Assembly: GCA_032871835.1 (NCBI GenBank)
Contig: CM065298.1
Span: 8,419,596-8,483,595 of the forward strand
Length of the DNA: 64,000 nucleotides
Reading direction: 5' to 3'
Origin: Dipteronia dyeriana
Lineage: Eukaryota; Streptophyta; Magnoliopsida; Sapindales; Sapindaceae
Shown here: in pieces, positions 43,479 through 56,129 of the stretch
Layout of the letters: each line of letters begins with the position of its first letter
Position numbering within the stretch: the stretch's first letter is position 1
Position numbers and translations under genes: made by a program
Notes under the pieces: model-generated
Databases searched by the model: none
What the model saw: the letters and a program-made list of their open reading frames with translations, nothing else
Told to the model about the DNA's origin: nothing

Positions 43479-45018
43479 TGACAAGACCCACCCGACTCCT
43501 CTTTTGAGTATAAGGGAGGTTCTATGAGCTACACTTTTTATTAACATGATAAACAAATTTCTAATAAAATTCTATAGAAAAATACTTGCTATTAATATAA
43601 AAATATATAGAATATAAAATCTACATGACTGCTAGTATTTTATTGCATATTTCTGTTCATTATAAAAACTACTTGGAAATAACTGACAAGACAAAAACTG
43701 ATCAGTTTTAAAAAAGCGACCAGTCTAAAACCCAACCAGTCCAAAACCGACCAATTCAAAACCCGACCATACAATCCGACCAGTCCGAGCATGGAAAATC
43801 GACCATTCCGACCATGCAAACCGATCAGTCCGACCATACAAAACCGACCAGTCCGACCTTGAATCTTAAGATATGTACAACATTTGAGATAATCAAAATG
43901 CATGATTAGTATGTTTCATGATGTCATCATGTTGCCCACCTCAAAACTGAAGAGTTCGCATAACCGAGCAGCTATCTGGAAAAAATATTTTAATGGTAAA
44001 AGGGTGAGCGATAACACCCAATGAGTGAATGAAAACTTTTAAAAACATATAAATTTTCTTCTAGACAACTTTTTGTATATGCATTCAATAATACATACTA
44101 AATATTACTGTATTACGCTAAATAATTCCATAAACATAACATAATTGGGTAGTTAAAGATAATATATCTACAATCACATTTAATAAATTGATGTACAACT
44201 CTTTTCTGATCAAGAACAATATAATTTATAAAATCTCAATCTGCACCAAATTTGTATCCAGCGATAATCTTCTATACGTACGCCGAATTACTTCGTGTAC
44301 ACGCAAAGTTGGGAATAACATCTGTCATATGCGTGCAGAGCGACTCAAAACTCTTTAACATCTGGTGTACACACGCAGAGTGACTCATCTGATATGCACA
44401 TATGTAGAACGGCCCTAAAAACCAATAGTAACAATAACTAGAGATGGGTACCGACCTGGTGCTTTTCTGAAATCAATCATACTTTCTTCTCAATACTTGA
44501 TAAAAGTAATATATCTAGTATTCCGAATACTAATATAAGCATAAAACATACTTATAGTTCGTTGTATAATCATAATAAATCATAAGAAGAATAAAAACGC
44601 TTAAATGTTTTCTAAGCAATTAATTTAAACACAAAACTGGAAACCTTTGAGTTAAGAACCAAAACTGAAAACTTTTTCACTCACAACTTAAACTTCAAGC
44701 TTAAGTTGGACAAATTACGCTAAGTTCCTCTACTTCGTCTTCTTTCCCTATCAATCGCACAAAAATCCAATTAGAATCTATGGAATTCAAAGAAGAAATC
44801 AACCAAAACTCTAATAATCACATGAGAACTCCACTGACTTCTTTTCCCTTTCTTTTTCCTTCTATTTCCTTTCTTTCACTAAATTCTACTGCTTTCTAAC
44901 TGATAATGTTTATCCTCATTTACATATAGATAGATACTGGTAAAGTTGTCTAAGTTCACAACTGTCTGTCAACTCACCTGATCACTTTTCATTTATCTCT
45001 TTTTTTTCCTCTCAATTT
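43479..45018 (-). repeat. E6 3' LTR, inner end deleted
   Basis: It starts TGACAAGACCCACCCGAC. At about 45018 the LTR end and the polypurine tract have been deleted together: CAATTT is followed directly by ACCCCACCGTATAAAAATT, skipping the GGGCATTACA terminus present in the partner. Degenerate CCAGTCTAAAACC units lie near 43720-43860. Confidence 0.82.
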
Positions 45019-45050
45019 ACCCCACCGTATAAAAATTTCGTCCTTAAAAT

Positions 45051-46883
45051 TCACTTACCTAACTGAAATAGATGGAGATACTGATTTCGTATATGATCTT
45101 CATGTTCCCAAGTTGCCTCTTTCGTCACATGATTTCTCCATAACACATTCACTAAAGGAATAACCTTAGTACGTAATACTTGTTCCTTTCTGTCTAGAAT
45201 CTCAATAGGTTCCTCTTCATAAGTCAAATCTTCTTTTAACTTCACTGGTTGTTTTGTTAAAACATGTGTAGGGTCAACTATATATTTACGAAGCATAGAA
45301 ACATGGAATACGTCATGAATTTTTTAAAGCTCTGAAGGTAAAGCTAAACGGTATGCCACTGCCCCCATTCTGCCAATAATCTAATACGGACCAATGTATC
45401 GTGGACTTAACTTCCCACGTCTTCCAAATCGAAGTATACCTTTCCAATGTGAAATTCATAAGAACACATAGTTACCCACTTTAAATGCAAGTTCTCTCAT
45501 CCGCTTATCTGTGTAGCTTTTCTGCCTAACTTGAGCAATCTTTAATCTGTCTCTGATGATTTTGATCTTTTCTGTTGTGACTTGAATAAGTTCTGAACCT
45601 AACAACTTTCTCTCACCTATTTCATCTCAACATACCAGTGTTCTGTATTTTCTCCCATACAAAGCTTCATAAGGTGCCATTTCAATGCTAGCCTGATAAC
45701 TGTTATTATAGGCAAATTCTATCAATGGTATATGCACGTCCCAATTTCCTTTGAAATCCATCACACAAGCTCGAAGCATATCTTCTAACGTCTGAATAGT
45801 ACGCTCTGATTGTCATCAGTCTGCGGGTAGAAATCAGTACTAAAATGCAATCTAGTTCTCAAAGCTTCTTGTAATATAGGCCAAAATCTAGATGTAAATC
45901 GATGATCTCTGTCTGACACTATAGATACCGATGCACCATGAAAGCGAACTATTTCATCAACATAAATTCTGGCTAATCTATCAAGAGAGAAAGTAATACC
46001 GATTGGCAGAAAGTGTGCAGACTTCGTAAGTCGATCAACAATCACTCATACACTGTCGTGGCCACTTTGACTACGAGGAAGTTCTACCACAAAATCCATG
46101 GTAACATGTTCCCATTTTCATTCGGGAATAGGAAATGGTTGTGAAAGTCCCGTTGATTTCTGATGCTCTGCATTAACTTACTGACAAATCAAATATTTAG
46201 TGATGAATTCTGTTATCTCTCTTTTCATACCTTGTCACCAGTAATGCTCTTTCAAAGTACGATACAGTTTAGTACTTCCTGGATGCATCACATAAGCTGA
46301 AGAGTGAGCTACATCTAAAATTTCACCTTTAAGTACCTTAATGTTTGGTACACAAAGTCTATTACCTATAACTAGTGTACCATCACCTCTCAATACAAAA
46401 TTTGCTCATAAGTTTTTCTGCACTTCTTCCTTTAATTTAACTAGATATGAATCTTGAGTTTGCAATTCTCGTATACGATCAATCAAAATAGGTCTAACCT
46501 GAAAGGTAGCCAACAATGCTCCAAAATCACGTGCCTCTAGCTTAACTCTCAACATTCTTAATTCAGCTAATAATGGATTGTAAATCATCTTCAAATGAGC
46601 CATAGAACTTGAAGATTTTCTGATGAGTGCATCTGCTACCACGTTTGCCTTACCAGGATGATATTCAATCGTACAGTCATAATCTTTAATCAACTCAATC
46701 CATCTTCGTTGTCTCAAATTTAGTTCTTTCTGAGTGAAAAGATGTTGTAAGCTTTTATGATCTGTATAAATCTGACAAGTGAACTCATATAGGTAGTGCC
46801 TCCAAATTTTGAATGCAAACACGACTGCAGCAAGCTCTAGATCATGTGTTGGGTAATTTTGTTCATGCTTCTTTAATTGTCTT
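45051..46883 (-). pseudogene. E6 integrase, chromodomain and RNase H C-terminus (broken)
   Basis: On the minus strand the chromodomain ([31 protein letters not shown]) ends with TGA at 45051-45053. Upstream are the integrase core (46045-45785, IVDRLTKSAHFLPIGI, VSDRDHRFTSRFWP) and the RNase H end (46883-46406, [20 protein letters not shown]). Several stops and frameshifts occur between blocks. The frame is cut at 46883 by E7. Confidence 0.83.
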
Positions 46884-48627
46884 TGACATGACCCACCCCG
46901 ACTCCTCTCTTGAGTATGAGGAAGGCCCTGTGGGTTACCCCGACTCCTCTTGAGTACGAGGGAAACCCTGTGGGCTCTACATTTACTAACATGATAAAAG
47001 GGACATACTAAGATTTCCACAAGAAATACTTGCTATTAAACAAACAATGTAAGGAGAGTGCAAAATGTACATAATTGCAATTTGTTTTCATATATTTTCG
47101 TTCGTTACAAAAAGTTTATCAAAAATGACCGATCAGACCAATAATCGACCATTTAAAAAAAACCTAACCAATCCATCCCGAGTGGGAAACCGAACAGGCC
47201 GAGTAAGAAATCCGAGCAGGCCGAGAAGACCGAGTAGACCGAATAGGCCATGTGGGCCGAGTAGGTCAAGTGGGCCGAATAGGTCAAATAGGCCGAGTAG
47301 GCCGAACAGACCGAGTAGAATTCCCCAACTCCGTTCTGATCATGCCTACCCTCCCGACCACTTTACAGTCCCGACTATGCCTACCGTCCCGACCATGCCT
47401 ACCTCATATTTCTAAATATGTATATGAAAATTTACAATACATGACTTTTATGCTTCATGATGTCACCGAGTGGCCCACCTCAAAACTTCTGAGTCCATAC
47501 AACCGAGTAGCTACCTGAATAAATTTTTAAGAGTGAAAGGATGAGCGCTAACGCCCAATAAGTGAATGAAAACTTTTAAAAACACTTTTCTAAATCACTT
47601 TATAATAAGCATTCAGCAATACATGGTATAAAATAATATATCTACTTTCATACTTAATAAACCGAATACTGAATGCATCACTTTTCTGAACAAGAGTAAG
47701 ATACTTTATAAAATCTTAAATCTTCACCAAATTCGTACCGGGTATATCCTCCATACGTAAGCTGAAATACATTCGGGCAAACGCCGAGTCATGAATAACT
47801 TCTGGTCATACCCGAGCAGAGCGACTCAATTACTCTTTATCTCGTCATGCTCGGGCAGAGCAACTCTCTGATCATACAAGTGCAGAGCGACTCTACTACT
47901 CTTTCTCTGGTCATGCACTTGCAGAGCGACTCATGACATACACATGTGTAGAACGGCTCCAAAAGCCAACCATAATCATAACTGGGGAAAGGTACATGGT
48001 GTTTTTGTAGAAATCATAATCTTTTCTGGATAATTTATAAAAATAATATATTGATTCTGAATGCTAATATAAGCATAAAACATATACTTTCAGTTCTCTG
48101 TATCATCACCATCAATCATAAAAAGCAATAAAAAGCTTAAAAGGTTTGCAACAATTAATCTTAATCATAAAACTGGAAACCTTTGAATTAAAAACAAAAT
48201 AGAAACTTAATTCACTCACAACTTAGACGACAAGTTTAATTCAGACTGAGTATGCTAGGTTCCCTTCGTCTTCTTTCCCTAACAATCACAAGATCCAATT
48301 AAAAACTGGATATCAAAGAAGAATCAACTGAAATCTATGATCGAGAGAGAGCTTCACTGACTTCTCTCTTTTCTTCTCTTTCCTTTCTTCTCTTTCCTTT
48401 CTTCTGCTGGATTCTACTGCTTTCTAGCTCTCAACGTTTATCCACCTAATATTTATACTCATGAAAGGACACAACTGAAGTTGCGAGCTAATTAACCAAG
48501 CTCACAGCTGTCTGTCAGCCATGCATTTCACTTGGCTTACTAACCTGATGCCTTTTCTTGCTAAATGTTTATCCCTTTTTTTTTAAATGGGCCTTTCAAT
48601 TGGGCCTAAAAGACATTGGGTGTTACA
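46884..48627 (-). mobile_element. E7: solo LTR in E6 RNase H
   Basis: It spans TGACATGACCCACCCC to GGGTGTTACA, with the 5-bp duplication GTCTT at 46879-46883 and 48628-48632. No internal sequence remains. The terminal 45-base motif is doubled, and the usual LTR minisatellite is at about 47170-47400. Confidence 0.92.
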
Positions 48628-48702
48628 GTCTTGACGCATAAGCTATCACCTTTCCATGCTGCATTAAAACATAACCCAAACCATGTTTAGATGTATCACT
48701 AT

Positions 48703-50437
48703 TGACAGGACCCACCCCGACTCCTCTCTTGAGTACGAGGGAGGCCCTGTTGGCAGCCCCGACTCCTCTCTTGAGTACGAGGGAAACCCTGTGGGCTCTA
48801 CATTTACTAGCATGATAAAAGGACTTACTAAGATTTTCATAGGAAACACTTGTTATAAAACAAACAATGTAATGAGAATGCAAAATGTACATAATTGCAA
48901 TTTGTTTTCATATATTTTCGTTCGTTACAAAAAGTTTATCAAAAATGATCGATCAGACCAAAAATCGACCACTTAAAAAAAACCTAACCAATCCATCCCG
49001 AATGGGAAACCGAACAGGCCGAGTAAGATATCCGAGAAGGCCGAGTAGATTGAATAGGCTATGTGGGCAGAGTAGGTCAAGTGGGCCGAATAAGTCAAGT
49101 AGGCCGAGTAGGCTGAACATACCGAGTAGAATTCCGACCACGTTTTGATCATACCTACCCTCCCGACCACTTTACAGTCACGACCATGCCTACTGTCCCG
49201 ACCATGCTTACCGTCTCGACCATGCCTACCTCATACTTTCTAAATATGTACATGAAAATTTACAATGCATGACTTTTATGCTTCATGATGTCATCGAGTG
49301 GCCCACCTTAAAACTTCTGCGTCTGTACAACTGAGCAGCTACCTGAATAATTTTTTTAGAGTGAAAGGATGAGCGCTAACGCCCAGTGAGTGAATGAAAA
49401 CCTTTAAAAACACTTTTCTAAACCACTTTACAATAAGCATTCAGAAATACATGGTATAAAATAATATATCTACTTTCATACTTAATAAACCGAATACTGA
49501 ATGCATCACTTTTCTGAACAAGAGTAAGATATTTTATAAATTCTTAATCTTCACCAAATTTGTTCCGGGGATATCCTCCATACGTAAGCCGAAATACTTA
49601 GGGCAAACGCTGAGTCATGAATAACTTCTGGTCATACCCGAGCAGAGCGACTCAATTACTCTTTCTCTGGTCATGCTCGGGCAGAGCAACTCTCTGGTCA
49701 TACAAGTGCAGAGGGACTCTATTACTCTTTCTCTGGTCATGCACTTGCAGAGCGACTCATGACATACACATGTGTAGAACGGCCCCAAAATCCAACCATA
49801 ATCATAACTGGGAAGGGTACATGGTGTTTTTGTAGAAATCATAATCTTTTCTGGATAATTTATAAAAATAATATATTGATTCTGAATGCTAATATAAGCA
49901 TAAAACATATACTTTCAGTTCTCTGTATCATCACCATCAATCATAAAAAGCAATAAAAAGCTTAAAAGGTTTGCAACAATTAATCTTAATCATAAAACTG
50001 GAAACCTTTGAATTAAAAACAAAATAGAAACTTAATTCACTCACAACTTAGACGACAAGTTTAATTCAGACTGAGTATGCTAGGTTCCCTTCGTCTTCTT
50101 TCCCTAACATTCACAAGATTCAATTCGAAACTGGATATCAAAGAAGAATCAACTGAAATCTATAATCACTAGAGAGCTTCACTGACTTCTTCTCTTTTCT
50201 TTCTCCCGCTGGATTCTTCTGCTTTCTAGCTCTCACAACGTTTATCCTCATATATATATATATATATATATATACTTATGGAAGGACACAGCTTAAGTTG
50301 TGAGCTAATTAACCAAGCTCACAGCTATCTGTCAGCCATGTATTTTACTTGGCTTACTCACCTGATGCCTTTTCTGCTTCATGCTTATCCCTTTTCTTTT
50401 CTTTTTTAATTGGGCCTGAAAGACATTGGGTGTTACA
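48703..50437 (-). mobile_element. E8: solo LTR in E6 RNase H
   Basis: It spans TGACAGGACCCACC to GGGTGTTACA. E6 sequence is continuous across it (ATCACTAT | AAACAACAAATCC). The flanks do not show a clean 5-bp duplication: left ...ACTAT, right ATAAA. Three bases were probably lost at the right side. It has the doubled terminal motif. A 20-base TA run near 50252-50272 lengthens the TATA region. Confidence 0.88.
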
Positions 50438-51967
50438 ATAAACAACAAATCCATCACTTCTGACTGGAAGGGTAAGTATTGGAGCAGAAGTTAATCTCTT
50501 CTTGAGTTCTTGAAATTTCTGTTCACAAGCTTCTGACCACTCAAACTTCACATCCTTTTGAGTTAATTTTGTCAATGGTGCAGCTATTTTAGAAAATCCC
50601 TCTACAAATCTTCGATACTAGCTTGCTAACTCTAAGAAACTTCTAATTTTGGTCACACTAATTGGTCGTTTCCAATTCACTATAGCTTTAACTTTATGAG
50701 GATCAACATAAATAACATCACCAGAAATCACATGGCCCAAAAATGTAACTCTATCGAGCCAGAATTAACACTTGCTAAATTTGGCATAAAGTTGATTATC
50801 TCTAAGGACTTGTAGAATAATCTCTAAATGTTCTGCATGCTCCACCTCATTCCTAAAATAAATCAAAATGTCATCAATGAACACAATAACAAATTTATCT
50901 AGGTAAGAATGAAATACCCTATTCATCAAATCCATGAAAGCTGCTGGAGCATTGGTTAGTCCAAAAGGCATAACTAGAAACTCATAATGCCTGTAACGAG
51001 TTCTGAAAGCAGTTTTTGGTACATCACAATTTCTAATCTTCAATTGATGATAACCTGTTCGCAAATCTATTTTGGAAAACACATTTACACCCTGAAGTTG
51101 ATCAAACAAGTCATCAATACATAGGAGTGGGTATTTATTATGCACAATTGCCTTATTCCATTGCCGGTAATCGATGCATAAACGTAGTGTTCCATGTTTC
51201 TTCTTAACAAACAAGACCGGCACTCCCCATGGTGACACACTAGGTTTAATAAAATTCTTGTTAGCCAATTCTTCTAATTGAATCTTCAACTCTTTCAAAT
51301 CGGTTGGAGTCATTCTATAAGGTGGAATAGAAATTGGAGTTATGGCTGGAGCCAAATCTATCACAAACTCGATGTCTCTGTTTGGTGGTAATCCGTGAAG
51401 ATCTTCAGGAAATACGTCTGGAAATTGTCTTACCATAGATATATCTTCTAACTTCACCTCATTATCCCTAGTATCAATTACATAAGCCAAATAAGCTGAA
51501 CATTGTTTCTTGAGCAATCTTCTGACAATAATAGCAGATATAACACAAGAAGGAAGAATCTGACGTTCACTGTAGAAAATAACATCCGAGTCTCCTTGAA
51601 GTGTAAATTCTACTTCTTTTCGAAAGCAATCTAGTGTAGCATGGTGTGGAGCAAGCCAATCCATTCCCAAAATAACATCAAAATCACATATATCAAGCGT
51701 AATCAAATCAACATGTAGCTCATGATTACCAACTATGACCTTGTTGTTTCTATATACATTCTCAGCCAATAAAGATTCACTAGTAGGTGTAGCCACTGCC
51801 ATACTAGAATCTAGTGGTTTTAATTCTATATCTGCATACACAGAAAAAGATCGAGATACAAAGGAATGAGTAGATCCAGGATCTATGAGAACATGAGCAT
51901 CGTGGCCAAAAATGGTTAACATACCTGTAACAACATCTGGAATGGTCTCTGCATCTTGCTGAGTCAT
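50438..51967 (-). pseudogene. E6 protease, RT and RNase H N-terminus; 400-residue open stretch
   Basis: The minus-strand frame 51967-50765 is open for 400 residues: protease ([24 protein letters not shown]), then RT with [45 protein letters not shown] and the intact catalytic box FIDDILIY. The frame ends at AKFSKC, where TGG is replaced by a stop; the RNase H start follows to 50438 and continues at 48628-48702 and below 46884. The protease Asp and both RT Asp residues are present. It would need the rest of the frame to be functional. Confidence 0.87.
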
Positions 51968-53189
51968 AGCAAAAACTCTTGCTTGAGTACGAGGTCTACC
52001 TGACTAACCTCTCTATTGGTTGCCTCCAATCATTGCTACACTAGCTTGAGTTTTCCCTATAGTTGTAAATTCTCCTGCTTCGGATCCCTTATGTCCTTAA
52101 ATCTGACTAGCACCATTTTGCATTGGTTGAAAAACTATCTTTCTCTCTCCATTGTCTCCCTAGACTAATTCGGGGCAATCTTTTTTTAGGTGTCCAGTCT
52201 ACCCACATTGATAACAACCTGATACCCCCCAATAACACTCACTATCATGGTACTTTCCACATGCCTGACATAGAGGACACCTACCTCTACCATACTAGCA
52301 CTCTAACGACCACTCATTTGTTGTTTGACTGATGCTTGACTAGAACTAGGTTCACAAATATGTTGATAATAACTAGTCTGACCTGAAAAACCATATGTTG
52401 CCTTAGGCATTTTGTTATAAGAACCCTCTGCTAACCGGTTGTTGCGCTTTTGTTTCTGTTGTTCAAATCTGCGAGAATCATTTAAGCCTCTCTCCACTCT
52501 CAATGCAGCTTCAAATAACTTATCAAGCTCAACATGCCCAGAAGTAGTCACTATTGTCTTAATTCTGATCGACGTCCATCTTCAAATTTTCTACCCGTAT
52601 TTACTTCATCAGCGACTACATAAGGAGCAACCCTCGAAAGTTCTATAAATTTCTACTCATATTCTTCTACTATCATAGATCCATGCACTAGTTTGAAAAA
52701 TACATCTCTTTTCAAATCTAGATAGAAACGAGGGTAGTAATGATCATTAAACTGCTTTTTAAAGTCATCCCACGTAATTCCTTCAGGAGTTTTTCTTTGT
52801 ACTGACGCCCACCAATCATATGCTTTTTCTTTTAGCAAAAACATAGCAAAAGATACCTTATGTTCATCTGTGCACCTTATAACTCCAAATACACGTTCCA
52901 GTTAATTCAACCAAGAACTAGCACTATCTGGATCTCCAGTTCCATCAAAATTCGTAGCTCCCACCTTACGTGCACGCTCAATAGTATTTTCTGGCACCCG
53001 CGTTTGGTACTGAACCATGGCAGTCAAAAGTTCTACAATTCTATCCATTGGTTCCTCCCTATGTTCTGGCACATGAGGTTGAGGTATAGGTGGGTGAGGG
53101 TGTGATTCTGTCTCATTTTCATCTTAGTTATCACTCATCTCACTTAGGTCAGCTACCGGTCTCGTGCAAGGGTGGTCAACTCGACGCAT
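51968..53189 (-). pseudogene. E6 gag, broken
   Basis: The minus-strand ATG is at 53187-53189. Recognisable parts are FLLKEKAYDWWASVQRKT and FNDHYYPRFYLDLKR (52844-52653), the HVELDKLFEAALRVERGL region (52551-52303), a degenerate CCHC knuckle region near 52200 and the [13 protein letters not shown] join to protease at 51967. Stops and frameshifts are scattered through it. Confidence 0.82.
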
Positions 53190-53273
53190 GATGCTGTTAC
53201 AAAATCAAGGTTATGCTTAAATGCATGAAACTAAATGTAAACAATTATTCTGTAGTCTAAGGAATCATAGCCA

Positions 53274-53284
53274 GCTCTGATACA
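53274..53284 (-). other. E6 primer binding site, degenerate
   Basis: On the minus strand TGTATCAGAGC replaces the usual TGGTATCAGAGC, next to the LTR end at 53289. It is still recognisable as the initiator tRNA-Met type. Confidence 0.7.
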
Positions 53285-53288
53285 AAAT

Positions 53289-54669
53289 TGACAAGACCTA
53301 CCCCCGACTCCATTCTTGAGTACGAGGGAGGTCCTGTGAGCTGCACGTTTTACTAACATGATAAACGAATTTCTTCTAAAATTCTATAGAAAAATACTTG
53401 CTATTAATATAAAAATATATAGAATACAAAATCTACTTGACTGCTAGTATTTTATTCCATATTTCTGTTCATTACAAAAACTGTCTGGAAAAAACAGACC
53501 GGTTATAAAAAAACGACTAGTCTAAAACTAGACTAGTCTAAAACCAGACTAGTCTAAAACCAGACTAGTCTAAAACCAGACTAATCCAAAACCCGACCAT
53601 ACAATCTGACAAGTCCGACCATTCCGACCATGCAAACCGACCAGTCCGACCATACAAAATCGACTAGTCCGACCACGAATCTCAAGATATGTACATCATT
53701 TGAGATAATCAAAATACATTATTATTATGCTTCATGATGTCATCGAGTTGCCCACCTCAAAACTGAAGAGTTCGTACAACCGAGCAGCTACCTGAAAAAA
53801 ATATTTTAAAGGTAAAAGAGTGAACGCTAACGCCCAATGAGAGAATGAAAACTTTTAGAAACATATAAATTTTCTTCTGAACAACTTTTTCTATATGCAT
53901 TCAATAATACATACTAAATATTATTGTATTACGCTAAATAATTCAATAAACATAACATAATTTGGTAGTTAAAGATAATATATCTACAATCACATTTAAT
54001 AAACTGATGTACAACTCTTTTCTGATCAAGAATAATATAATTTATAAAATCTCAATCTGCACCAAATTTGTACCCAGGGATAATCTTCCAAGTTGGGAAT
54101 AACATCTGTCATATGCGTGCAGAGCGACTCAAGACTCTTTAACATCTGGCGTACACGCACAGAGCGACTCATTTGATATACACATGTGTAGAATAAAACG
54201 CTTAAATGATTTCCAAGTAATTAATTTAAACACAAAACTGGAAACCTTTGAGTTAAGAACCAAAACTGAAAATTTTTTCACTCACAACTTAAACTTCAAG
54301 CTTAATTTGGACCAAGTACACTAGGTTCCTCTACTTCGTCTTCTTTCCCTATCAATCGCACAATAATCCAATTAGAATCTTTGGAATTCAAAGAAGAAAT
54401 CAACCAAAACTCTAATAATCACATGAGAACTCCACTGACTTCTTTTCCCTTTCTTTTTCCTTCTATTTCCTTTCTTTCACTCGATTCTACTGATTTCTAA
54501 CTGATAATGTTTATCCTCGTTTATATATAGATAGATACTGGTAAAGTTGTCTAAGTTCACAGTTGTCTAAGTTCACAATTGTCTGTCAACTCACCTGATC
54601 ACTTTTCATTTCACGTTTATCTTCTTTTTTTTTCGTCTCAATTTGGGCATGAATGGTTTGGGCATTACA
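53289..54669 (-). repeat. E6 5' LTR, with internal deletions
   Basis: It runs from TGACAAGACCTACCCC to GGGCATTACA. Compared with the partner LTR it lacks about 37 bases near 54090 and a block near 54190 (CACATGTGTAGAATAAAACG joins positions far apart in the other copy). It contains an exact 16-base tandem array at 53515-53592. Confidence 0.85.
53515..53592 (-). repeat. 16-base tandem array in E6 5' LTR
   Basis: GACTAGTCTAAAACCA is repeated at 53515, 53531, 53547, 53563 and 53579, an exact 16-base period with almost no variation. Each unit has the palindrome GACTAGTC. The other E6 LTR has only degenerate units here, so the array expanded in this copy. Confidence 0.88.
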
Positions 54670-54671
54670 AT

Positions 54672-55525
54672 AATTATCAATTTGGTCTCTATCTCCCACC
54701 TCCAGTTCTGACAAGCTCTAAAAACCTTTGAAAATAGCCAAAAACAAACAAAGCAACAAGAACCAGTTCTTAGATCCAACCCCAAGTATTGACCAAGCTT
54801 CTTCTTCTCTTTCAACCCCAAATCCAAAATCACAGATCCAACCACCGGTTTATTCAACCCTTGACCTGACAAATGCAAATAGCTTCTTCTGTTGAACTAT
54901 TAAAACATCCAACCTGACAAATCCACCGCTTACCATCAAAATAGCACCATTTCGTACACTTTCACATCACCATCAAGTGATTCAAGTCCACCAGCAAGCC
55001 ATTGTTGTGATTCCAGTCTTTTGTTTTCTTGTTTGCTTTACAACAAAATTATCTGAGTGTGAATTTATTGTGTATTTGAAAGTTGAAGTACATATAACAA
55101 GCATGCTGCTAAATGGTGCTATTTGTGTTTTATGTTGATTGTTTGTGATAAAGAAATTGGTGGATTGATGATGATATTGAAGATGAAGATGGAGTTTGTT
55201 GATGTTGAAGATGAAGATTGGGATAGGGTTTTTATTTTTATTTTTTATTAAAAAAATTAAAATTTTGTTTATAATTTGTAATAAAATATTATTTTATTTT
55301 GTATTATATAAATATTTATTTTTTTCTATTTTTTTGTTTGTTAACATGTGGCATGTTCTTGGTTTAAGGATAAAAATACTCTTGTAATCGTTAAATTTAA
55401 CTAATGGTTGACTAACTGAAGGACTAAATTGATGGATTTTGAAAAACATAAGGAACATGGCTTCAAAAATTGAAAGACATTAAAAAAAGTCATAAGTCGA
55501 AAACATAGAAACCAAAATGATAATT
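54672..55525. mobile_element. Candidate TIR element (MITE-like), unclassified
   Basis: The left end AATTATCAATTTGGTCTCTAT (54672-54692; the first 20 bases are typical) and the right end (55505-55525, complement AATTATCATTTTGGTTTCTA) are inverted repeats matching at 19 of 21 positions. The interior is AT-rich with no convincing coding region; the GAAGATGAAGATG-type repeats near 55170-55215 are low complexity. E6 abuts the left end, which hides any target duplication, so the element class is not known. Confidence 0.4.
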
Positions 55526-55886
55526 CCTCCAAAATATTTTAAATGGGGTGGAATTAGAAAATACCAATTTTAACTAAAGTCGTCCATTTCCTCAAATTCC
55601 TCCATTTTCAATCCCAATTTTCAGTCTGAAATTGAAATTTTGAAATTAGAAATCCAGTCAACCCAATCTTTCGTTTCATCAAGTTTCAATATCCAATCCA
55701 AAAATTAATCAAAATAATCAATCTAAAATATATGATTGGTTTGATTTAATCCAAAATAAACAAATAAAAATACAATTAATTTTTTTTAAATACATATATA
55801 GTAGATTTACAAGGGTTAGAGACTCATATTTAATTTATTATTTTTAAAGAATAAAAAGTTAAATAAATATATAGAGAGAGGACTAC
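55526..55886. other. AT-rich non-coding DNA
   Basis: About 360 bases of AT-rich sequence with no gene, RNA or repeat that I can support. It ends at a LINE reverse transcriptase fragment. Confidence 0.5.
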
Positions 55887-56116
55887 ATGCACTTCATGCA
55901 TGAGTTCCACCTGGATGGTTCTGTAGTCAAGAGTCTAAACTCCACATTCATAGCTTTGATTCCGAAGATTGGCAGACCAGAGTCTTTTAAGGATTACAAG
56001 CCTATAAGTTTAGTATGGGCAATTTACAAAGTATTAGTAAGAGTCTTGGTTACCAGGTTAAAGAAAGTGATGAATTTGGTAATTGGACCTACTTAGATGG
56101 CTTTTGTGAAAGATCC
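55887..56116 (+). pseudogene. LINE reverse transcriptase fragment, inverted
   Basis: The plus strand encodes the start of an L1-type plant LINE RT: FHLDGSVVKSLNSTFIALIPK, then ESFKDYKPISLVWAIYKVL and RLKKVMN...GPT*MAFVKD, with one stop in place of the usual Gln. These are the N-terminal RT blocks (NxTFIxLIPK, PISL, YK). The next segment (56130 on) is LINE sequence on the opposite strand that belongs just upstream of this part, so this piece looks inverted in place. Confidence 0.75.
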
Positions 56117-56129
56117 CTTAAGGGAGATT

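Larger units (their letters stand above)
43479..54669 (-). mobile_element. E6: diverged Tekay/Del-type element downstream of the kinase gene
   Basis: The ends are TGACAAGACCC at 43479 and GGGCATTACA at 54669. Flanks AAAAT and ATAAT suggest an imperfect 5-bp duplication. The LTR sequence is clearly diverged from the other copies (start TGTAATGCCCAAACC on its own strand), while the coding region is the same family. Solo LTRs E7 and E8 interrupt its RNase H. Despite the divergence it keeps the longest open pol frame of the window. It lies less than 300 bases from the kinase stop codon. Confidence 0.88.

Noticed and set aside
55196..55387. 63-residue Phe/Leu/Ile-rich frame
   Set aside because: Low-complexity AT-rich DNA; no homologous feature and no start context.
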